Of a stretch of 5,055 bases of DNA, positions 1-5,055 are shown one piece after another. Numbering within the stretch: the first letter of the stretch is position 1; every line of letters starts with the position of its first letter. The stretch is from Bacteroidales bacterium UBA4417. GTDB taxonomy: Bacteria > Bacteroidota > Bacteroidia > Bacteroidales > UBA4417. The stretch covers positions 2,574 through 7,628 of the forward strand of contig DGQJ01000266.1 in the NCBI GenBank assembly GCA_002389705.1, in the 5' to 3' direction. Below the pieces are notes generated by a model. The model was not told where the DNA came from, did no database searches, and saw only the letters and a program-made list of their open reading frames with translations. Position numbers and translations under genes: made by a program.

Positions 1-184
1 ATCCTTTGTACTGATCTGTTGCCAGAAAAAGTTCCGATACCGATTGTTTGTCAAATCCATGCGGACCGAACCGCTTTACCGTTTCCGGCTTTAGTTTGTT
101 AAGGTAGATAACCAGGTTATCCAGGTCATTTTCATTTAATGGCCTTACTTCTACAGGCCTGTTGTTTGTTGTGTTAGCGGTCAT
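1..184 (-). CDS. GNAT-like N-acetyltransferase, N-terminal fragment (cut by left window edge)
   Basis: Reading the minus strand from an ATG at 184 gives 61 codons without a stop up to the window edge, so only the N-terminus is present. After a short polar leader (MTANTTNN) the protein reads VEVRPLNENDLDNL, the usual first beta-strand and start of helix 1 in GNAT acetyltransferases, where an xIRPLxxxDxxxL pattern is common. It continues through LKPETVKRFGPHGFD, a segment resembling the 'SPETxxRFGPHPFD' stretch of a GNAT subgroup frequent in Bacteroidota. GNAT enzymes move an acetyl group from acetyl-CoA to an amine on a protein or small molecule. The acetyl-CoA-binding motif (Q/RxxGxG/A) would lie beyond the edge, so neither activity nor substrate can be judged. 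The gene diverges from the glucanotransferase gene across about 200 bases. The family call rests on recall of the N-terminal pattern only. Confidence 0.62.
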   Translation of the reverse strand, partial: MTANTTNNRPVEVRPLNENDLDNLVIYLNKLKPETVKRFGPHGFDKQSVSELFLATDQYKG

Positions 185-386
185 GTGGATGGATATCGGT
201 TTTTAGGTTGAAACAGCCAGTGACAAAACGGCCGGTGTGTATAAATCAGCAGCCATGAAATTTGTACATAAAGTTAAAATTATTTGCCTAATCATTTTAT
301 AAAAACAAATCTTTCGCACTTTTTACTATTTTTATAAGCTAATCTGCGAATTTTGCATTTTTATTTTCAACTTAAAACCAAGGTCT
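185..386. other. AT-rich divergent intergenic region
   Basis: This 202-base gap separates two divergently read genes. The half next to the glucanotransferase (about 260-386) is strongly AT-rich with several T-runs, as expected for a promoter-bearing leader, while the half next to the acetyltransferase is more mixed. I see no ORF, tRNA-like fold, riboswitch-like pairing or convincing operator palindrome. Promoters for both flanking genes are inferred to lie here. Confidence 0.6.
322..355 (+). promoter_or_regulatory. Weak candidate Bacteroidota-type promoter for the glucanotransferase gene
   Basis: The known Bacteroidota sigma consensus is TTTG, about 19-21 bases, then TAnnTTTG. Here GAATTTTG at 348-355 matches 7 of the 8 possible positions (the first T is G). 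A poor -33 box, TTTA at 322-325, lies 22 bases upstream. Transcription would start around 360, leaving a leader of roughly 25 bases. Other partial matches exist (GAAATTTG at 257-264, TATTTG at 281-286), so the choice is uncertain. Confidence 0.22.
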
Positions 387-3128
387 ATGTTAGTACATTT
401 CCGGATCATTTATAAAACATTCATTGGCCAGGCGTTAATGCTGGCTGGTTCAATACCCGAATTGGGCAATGGCGAACGGCAGGCTGCCGGTTTGATGACA
501 TTAATTGATGTTGAATCAGGACTTTGGGAGTATAAGCTTCAGTTGGATGAAGACATTGATTTTTCGTACCGCTACCTGGTAAAAGATGATAATTTCAATA
601 CGTTTATTGATGAATGGGGCCCCGACCGTGAGTTCAGGACCGAAAAAAGAACGGGTAAAACCATTTTGCTTTCGGATGCCTGGAGGCCCATGTCGGACCC
701 TGAGTATGCCTTGCATTCCTCTGCATTCCTGAATGCGATATTGAAGAATGAAGTGAAGTCGAAAGCCCCGAAAGTAAAAATTGAGGATGGCAGTGAATCG
801 GTAATCCTTAGGTTTAAACCATCGGTAGTGCGGATTAAACCGGGCCATAAGGTTGCTGTTTCGGGGAGTGCAGCCGCATTGGGAGCCTGGAACGAAAAAA
901 AGGCGCTGACCCTGGGTAATCCCGATCACCCGCAATGGTGCGGCGAAGTTAGCGTGCCGGTTTCGGAATTCCCGGTACATTACAAGTATTTTATAAAGTA
1001 CGAAAATGGCAAAACAGCGTTTTGGGAAAAATCAACGGATCGCTTCATTGCACTTCCTGCAGGACAGGTTCCGGATGTGATAGAAATAGGGGATGAGAAA
1101 TTTAATTTTCCCCAATATCCCTGGAAAGGCGCCGGCGTTGCTATTCCTGTTTTTGCCCTGCGCAGGAGGGAAGGTTTCGGCGTGGGCGAATTTACCGATA
1201 TAAAACTGCTGGTCGACTGGGCGGTTGCTACCGGCATGCGGCTCATACAGATTCTGCCCGTTAACGATACCGTGGCCAAACACACCTGGATGGATTCCTA
1301 CCCTTATGCCGCAATTTCGGTATATGCACTGCACCCGATTTACATTAACCTGCTGGAAATCGGGAAGCTGGATTCGGATATCAACCAGCAAATCATCGAA
1401 GCCCAGGGTAAATACCTGAACTCGCTTCACAGGATCGATTACGAAGCTGTGATGGCGCTGAAGTCGAGGTTTTTCAAACTGATTTACGATCAGCAGAAAA
1501 ATAAGTTCCTGCAAGATCCCGAGTTTCTGGCTTTCTTCAGCGAGAACAAGCACTGGCTGCAGCCTTATGCGGCTTTTTCGTACCTGCGCGATCTCTTCAA
1601 CACGCCCGACTTCAGCCGCTGGGGCGAATACAGCAAGCCTACCGACGAACTGCTCGAACATCTGACGCATGCCGGGTCAGCCCATTACGATGATATTGCT
1701 GTTCATTATTTCATACAATACCATGCACACCTGCAGCTGTTTAACGCTGCTACGTATGCCAGGTCGAAAGGCGTTGTACTCAAAGGCGATATACCCATCG
1801 GGATTTATCGTAACAGTGCTGATGCCTGGCTCAGTCCGCAGCTTTACCATATGGATTGCCAGGCCGGGGCACCTCCCGATGATTTTTCGGTGAAAGGCCA
1901 GAACTGGCGCTTCCCGACTTATAACTGGGATGAGATGGCAAAGGATAACTATGCATGGTGGCAGCAGCGTTTGCGTCACCTGGCGCATTATTTCGATGCA
2001 TTCCGCATCGATCATATCCTTGGGTTTTTCCGGATTTGGGAAATTCCTTCAACGCAGGTCGAAGGCTTGATGGGATATTTCAACCCAAGTATTCCTTTTT
2101 ATCGCGACGAACTGCAAAGCCGCGGACTCTGGTTCGATGAAAACAGGCTCAGCAAACCATATATCCGAGAGCATTTCCTGTACGAAAGGTTTGGCGATCT
2201 TACAGAATTTGTAAAAGCCAATTACCTGGTTGTTTCGGGCTATCAATGTTTCGACCTGCATCCCGATTATGATACCCAACGCAAAATTGAGGAAAAACTC
2301 ACTATTGAGCCGGATGCTACGCCCGAAATGCGCAGCCGCATCGAAAGGATCATTCAGGGTTTGTATTCACTCATTTCGGAAGTTATTTTCCTGCGTGCTC
2401 CCGGAACTGATGGAAATGCATTTTTCCCAAGGCATACGCTTCATTTTACACGCTCGTACCAGGAACTGGATAACCAGGCCAAACATATTATCAACGACAT
2501 CTACCTCGATTATTACTACAAGCGTAACGAGGAATTCTGGAAAGGGAAAGCCATGCAAAAGCTGCCTGTGCTGAAAAATGCGACCAATATGCTGCTGTGT
2601 GGCGAGGACCTCGGAATGGTACCGGCATGTGTGCCCGATGTGATGAACAACCTGGGGATTTTAAGCCTCGAAGTACAACGTATGCCTAAGGACCCGAAAA
2701 TTACATTCGGACACCCGGCAAACTATCCATATTTGTCGGTGGCAACGCCATCGTCGCACGACACTTCTACTGTTCGGGGCTGGTGGGAAGAAAATCCGGC
2801 GCTTTCGCAACGTTTTTATAACGAGATACTGGGGAATTCTTTCTCCTCACCATTTTTCTGTGAGCCTTACATCGTTAAACAAATCATTGTTCAACATCTG
2901 TATTCGCCCAGCATGTGGGCTATTTTTGCCATACAGGATTTATTGGGCATTGATGGAAACCTCAGGTTGCAGGATGCCGGTGCCGAGCGTATCAATAATC
3001 CCGGCAACCCTAATCACTACTGGCGTTACCGCATGCACCTGAGCATTGAGGATTTGCTGGAACAAACCTGGTTTAACCAGGTGCTGCGCGACGAACTCAA
3101 AGCCTCGGGCCGAATGGAAATATACTAA
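387..3128 (+). CDS. malQ: 4-alpha-glucanotransferase, CBM20-CBM20-GH77 (DPE2-like amylomaltase)
   Basis: This complete 913-residue enzyme should transfer alpha-1,4-glucan segments between maltose, maltodextrins and glycogen-like acceptors, releasing glucose. No signal peptide is visible, so it is expected to act in the cytoplasm. Two CBM20-type starch-binding domains come first, at about residues 3-100 and 132-220; the second carries LGAWN with Trp168. The GH77 barrel runs from about 245 to the end. It shows LPVNDT (290-295), DSYPY (303-307), GAPPDDF (494-500) and GQNW (504-507). The catalytic triad is Asp542 (nucleophile, FRIDH), Glu740 (acid/base, GEDLG) and Asp792 (SHD). The 198-residue nucleophile-to-acid/base spacing, against about 47 in classic MalQ, reveals the insertion typical of plant DPE2 and its Bacteroidota relatives. 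The ATG at 387 is chosen because the first CBM20 strand (VHFRI) begins directly after it. No strong Shine-Dalgarno is present; AAGG at 380-383 sits too close to the start. The first CBM20 reads LGNG where a Trp is usual. The gene appears monocistronic, with a terminator just downstream. Confidence 0.96.
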   Translation: MLVHFRIIYKTFIGQALMLAGSIPELGNGERQAAGLMTLIDVESGLWEYKLQLDEDIDFSYRYLVKDDNFNTFIDEWGPDREFRTEKRTGKTILLSDAWRPMSDPEYALHSSAFLNAILKNEVKSKAPKVKIEDGSESVILRFKPSVVRIKPGHKVAVSGSAAALGAWNEKKALTLGNPDHPQWCGEVSVPVSEFPVHYKYFIKYENGKTAFWEKSTDRFIALPAGQVPDVIEIGDEKFNFPQYPWKGAGVAIPVFALRRREGFGVGEFTDIKLLVDWAVATGMRLIQILPVNDTVAKHTWMDSYPYAAISVYALHPIYINLLEIGKLDSDINQQIIEAQGKYLNSLHRIDYEAVMALKSRFFKLIYDQQKNKFLQDPEFLAFFSENKHWLQPYAAFSYLRDLFNTPDFSRWGEYSKPTDELLEHLTHAGSAHYDDIAVHYFIQYHAHLQLFNAATYARSKGVVLKGDIPIGIYRNSADAWLSPQLYHMDCQAGAPPDDFSVKGQNWRFPTYNWDEMAKDNYAWWQQRLRHLAHYFDAFRIDHILGFFRIWEIPSTQVEGLMGYFNPSIPFYRDELQSRGLWFDENRLSKPYIREHFLYERFGDLTEFVKANYLVVSGYQCFDLHPDYDTQRKIEEKLTIEPDATPEMRSRIERIIQGLYSLISEVIFLRAPGTDGNAFFPRHTLHFTRSYQELDNQAKHIINDIYLDYYYKRNEEFWKGKAMQKLPVLKNATNMLLCGEDLGMVPACVPDVMNNLGILSLEVQRMPKDPKITFGHPANYPYLSVATPSSHDTSTVRGWWEENPALSQRFYNEILGNSFSSPFFCEPYIVKQIIVQHLYSPSMWAIFAIQDLLGIDGNLRLQDAGAERINNPGNPNHYWRYRMHLSIEDLLEQTWFNQVLRDELKASGRMEIY

Positions 3129-3135
3129 CAAACAG

Positions 3136-3172
3136 AAAATGGGGGCAGTAAATAAACTACCCCCATTTTTTT
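3136..3172. terminator. Bidirectional intrinsic terminator between convergent genes
   Basis: AAAATGGGGG (3136-3145) pairs perfectly with CCCCCATTTT (3160-3169), a 10-bp stem. A C/A mismatch (3146/3159) is followed by three more pairs (AGT 3147-3149 with ACT 3156-3158) around a 6-base loop. On the plus strand the stem is followed by T at 3166-3172, seven in a row. On the minus strand it is followed by four T. The hairpin starts 8 bases after the glucanotransferase stop and lies 43 bases beyond the stop of the opposing gene, so it can end both transcripts. It is stronger in the plus direction, where the T-run is longer. Confidence 0.88.
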
Positions 3173-3214
3173 GATTCGTTATGTACATTCAGCTGGTACC
3201 AGCCGGGTAAAATA

Positions 3215-4021
3215 TTACTTCATTCTGGCCATACCCGGGTACATGGTGTAACCACCCATGCCGGAGGTAGCGTCACCTATTCTCACACCTATGTCGATCC
3301 TGCCGATGCCCACAAACCAGCTAAATCCCAATACAAGCGCAGGTTTAACGGTTGAGGTGGTCGATCCAAACGAAGCCATCACAAGCTCGCCGCCGATATT
3401 GGGGCTGAAACCACTGTTTTTAATGGGGAAGTGCACCCGCGACATTAGCCCGAGGTTCGAATAAGCTGTCGGATCGGCATCAATATTGCCGGTCATGCCT
3501 AAGGTATAGGTGGCCGCAAAATCCCAGCGGTTCAGCAGCAGGTAAAACCCGATTCGGGTGTCGAGCGCTAAGTTGAGGTTTTGCTGGCTGTCGCCCATTA
3601 ATTGGTAACCCAGGTAAAAAAACCAGGGATGCATCACGGTTTTTGCAGGTTTTATAGCCGCAGAAGCAGCTGGCTGACCAGCAGCCTTATCCCATTCATC
3701 AAGCAGCCAGGTGTTCCCGTTTGCAGCACTCCAACCCCAAAGTTCGGTTTGGGTTCCGTAACCTATCAGTACAACCGAATCGCGCCAGCTGCCGGCAATA
3801 TTGCTTACAACCGACTTTTTTTCATCTGGTTTCAACTGCTTATAAGCGTCAACCGCGGTTAATTTCAACTGCCCGTATTCCGTAAGCTCAGCCTGGCTGA
3901 AATACATGCTGTATTTCGGAAGAATACTGGTTTTGAAACTATCAATATTCCCTGTAGCCTGGGCAACAGCAAACTGTGTTCCCAGTATCAATGCAAATAA
4001 TATGGTTATGAGATGTTTCAT
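3215..4021 (-). CDS. Exported beta-rich protein of unknown function (second gene of the pair)
   Basis: I do not recognise a named family. The 268-residue protein opens with a clear Sec signal peptide: MKH, then a hydrophobic core, ending near AVA-QA at residues 18-22. There is no lipobox Cys, so a soluble or integral exported protein is more likely than a lipoprotein. Residues 23-75 look helical and charged. Residues 79-110 are Trp-rich (W79, W95, W97, W105, W110). An Ala/Pro-rich linker covers about 112-128. From about 130 to the end the sequence alternates into probable beta-strands rich in Gly and aromatics (FFYLGY, RIGFYLLLN, LVLGFSWFVGIG, RIDIGVRIG), which suggests a small outer-membrane barrel or a beta-sandwich. 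The ATG overlaps the stop of the upstream gene (ATGA, 4021-4018), with a purine-rich GGGAAAAG stretch just before it, so translational coupling is likely. The function is unknown; the barrel idea is inference. Confidence 0.82.
   Translation of the reverse strand: MKHLITILFALILGTQFAVAQATGNIDSFKTSILPKYSMYFSQAELTEYGQLKLTAVDAYKQLKPDEKKSVVSNIAGSWRDSVVLIGYGTQTELWGWSAANGNTWLLDEWDKAAGQPAASAAIKPAKTVMHPWFFYLGYQLMGDSQQNLNLALDTRIGFYLLLNRWDFAATYTLGMTGNIDADPTAYSNLGLMSRVHFPIKNSGFSPNIGGELVMASFGSTTSTVKPALVLGFSWFVGIGRIDIGVRIGDATSGMGGYTMYPGMARMK
4018..4021 (-). other. ATGA stop/start overlap joining the two minus-strand genes
   Basis: Read on the minus strand, ATGA holds the ATG of the downstream 268-residue gene (4021-4019) and the TGA of the upstream gene (4020-4018). 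Such overlaps normally mean one mRNA and re-initiation by the terminating ribosome, giving linked amounts of the two products. The downstream start is supported independently by the signal peptide that follows it directly. Confidence 0.9.
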
Positions 4022-5055
4022 TTTCTTTTCCCGAAATAAAAGCTTTTACCTACAGAGAATGCAAATGTTGTTAATCCCTCTTGCTGCAAGGCCTTGTTCA
4101 CATCGAAGAAAATATCGAAACTCGAAGTGCGCGCCCTGTTCATTTTGCTGAAACCAAGTGTGAATTTTACAGCAAATGTGGTGGTGCTGTTGCCCGAATA
4201 CATCATGATTCCTGCTCCGGAAACAAAATTTTTCGAACGGTTGTAAGCTGACAGCCCCAGGCTGGTACTCGAGGTTTCGGGTGTTTTTATTAAACCGAAA
4301 TCGAGTGCTGCATTCACCGAACCTGTTACAAAGTATCCGATACGGCCATTTAGGTTTGTAAGCTGCGACGAAACTACCCCCCCGGCATAGGCCATCATCT
4401 GAAGCTTTTCGGGCTCTTTCATGTTGCTTTGCTGTATAGTTGGCGGTGCTAAAGGTGGTGGCGAGGTCATATAAAGTTTCATGGTGGTAAGCCGTTTTTC
4501 GAGCAATTGCTTCCTCGTTTTTTCATCGGGCGTATTTCCTATAAGCGATATGGCCTTTTCAATAGATTGTGCTGACTTGGCAAAAGCACCCGTTTTTTCG
4601 AGCGAAATGCTGTAGCCAACATAAGGAAGGTATTCGGCCGGGTAGATGTTCGTGATATCCTGGAAAAGTGCAATAGATTGAAAATATGCATTTTGTGCGG
4701 CAAGCTCATTGGCTTTTTTAAAATTCGCGATCAGTTGTTCCCGGTTTTTAATCGTGCTGAGGGGCTGTTTGCTGCCATATTTCTGCAGCAGCGAACCTGC
4801 TTTGGCTGATATCCAGGCTGGTGCCACATATTTATCGGTTGGTTTCCAGAATTCACGCGCCAGGTCGTCGTAACCCATCAATGCAAATACCTGTGCGCTG
4901 AAATACCGGGTATCCGTTGAATTTGATCCGGCGCTCCAGCTCATATCCAGGCGCATTAAGGCGGCATCGTAAATACCTGCCAGTGCCAGTGCATATGCAT
5001 CTTCGGCCAGCAGGCTGCTGTTGGTACGGTCGTTGGCCAATAAACGGGTGTAAGT
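4018..5055 (-). CDS. TPR-like protein with beta-rich C-terminal domain, unknown function (N-terminus beyond right edge)
   Basis: The frame is open to the window edge (first visible codons T-Y-T-R-L-L). The true start is therefore outside; a TTG at 5040 is a poor candidate because coding continues upstream of it. In the 345 residues seen, positions about 13-66 and 104-173 are helical with TPR-like A/L/Y/G spacing (for example NAYFQSIALFQDI, then YVGYSISLEKTGAFAKSAQSIEKAI). A basic helix (178-195) leads to a Pro-rich linker at 198-206. From about 220 to the end the chain consists of Gly/aromatic-rich predicted strands (GRIGYFVTGSV, TTFAVKFTLGFS, SFDIFFDV, TFAFSVGKSFYFG), like an outer-membrane barrel or beta-sandwich domain. 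The TPR half suggests protein-protein contact in the periplasm, but no signal peptide can be seen because the N-terminus is missing. It overlaps the next gene by 4 bases and is presumably in one operon with it. I cannot name the family. Confidence 0.8.
   Translation of the reverse strand, partial: TYTRLLANDRTNSSLLAEDAYALALAGIYDAALMRLDMSWSAGSNSTDTRYFSAQVFALMGYDDLAREFWKPTDKYVAPAWISAKAGSLLQKYGSKQPLSTIKNREQLIANFKKANELAAQNAYFQSIALFQDITNIYPAEYLPYVGYSISLEKTGAFAKSAQSIEKAISLIGNTPDEKTRKQLLEKRLTTMKLYMTSPPPLAPPTIQQSNMKEPEKLQMMAYAGGVVSSQLTNLNGRIGYFVTGSVNAALDFGLIKTPETSSTSLGLSAYNRSKNFVSGAGIMMYSGNSTTTFAVKFTLGFSKMNRARTSSFDIFFDVNKALQQEGLTTFAFSVGKSFYFGKRK

Noticed and set aside
257..286. GAAATTTG (257-264) and TATTTG (281-286) as alternative -7 boxes for the glucanotransferase gene
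   Set aside because: The first has no convincing -33 partner. The second lacks the two-base spacer of TAnnTTTG and sits too close to the only upstream TTTG.
1032..1670. Open frame of 212 codons on the minus strand opposite the glucanotransferase gene, and a 154-codon one at 516-980
   Set aside because: Both lie wholly antisense to a gene with a confirmed catalytic triad and domain order, show no family pattern, and are best explained as shadow frames.
3192..3203. Perfect 12-base palindrome GCTGGTACCAGC downstream of the minus-strand pair
   Set aside because: It is short and loop-less, with no T-run or second copy seen in the window. It lies between stop codons rather than in a promoter, so it is probably chance or at most a minor 3' end element.
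3602..3862. Plus-strand frames of 60-86 codons opposite the minus-strand pair
   Set aside because: They have no recognisable motifs or start context and run antisense to better supported genes, one of which has a clear signal peptide.
4018..5040. TTG at 5040 as the start of the upstream minus-strand gene
   Set aside because: The same frame stays open through 5055 (T-Y-T-R-L before it) with a composition continuous with the gene, so the real start most likely lies outside the window.

Overview
The window most likely comes from a member of the Bacteroidota. The main reason is its largest gene, which encodes a 4-alpha-glucanotransferase with two starch-binding CBM20 domains in front of a GH77 catalytic domain. 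Among bacteria this architecture is characteristic of that phylum, and it is shared with plant DPE2. Moderate GC in the genes, an AT-rich intergenic leader without a strong Shine-Dalgarno site, and exported beta-rich proteins of unknown function fit the same assignment. No species can be named from the sequence alone.

Layout. Positions 1-184 (minus) hold the first 61 codons of a GNAT-like acetyltransferase that runs off the left edge. Positions 185-386 are an AT-rich divergent intergenic region that probably carries the promoters of both flanking genes. Positions 387-3128 (plus) are the complete glucanotransferase gene. Positions 3136-3172 are a strong symmetrical hairpin that looks like a shared terminator between convergent transcripts. 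Positions 3215-4021 and 4018-5055 (both minus) are two genes of unknown function joined by a 4-base ATGA stop/start overlap. The upstream one is cut by the right edge.

How the genes relate. The glucanotransferase is predicted to be cytoplasmic and to act on maltose, maltodextrins and glycogen-like glucan. No other starch or maltose gene is visible beside it, and it appears to be transcribed alone. The minus-strand pair looks like a co-translated envelope module. One protein has a helical, TPR-like front half and a beta-strand tail; the other has a signal peptide and a beta-rich C-terminal half. Neither is recognised as a named family here.

No mobile element, CRISPR array, tRNA, rRNA or clear novel multi-gene system is visible. 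The least explained part of the window is the envelope pair at 3215-5055.
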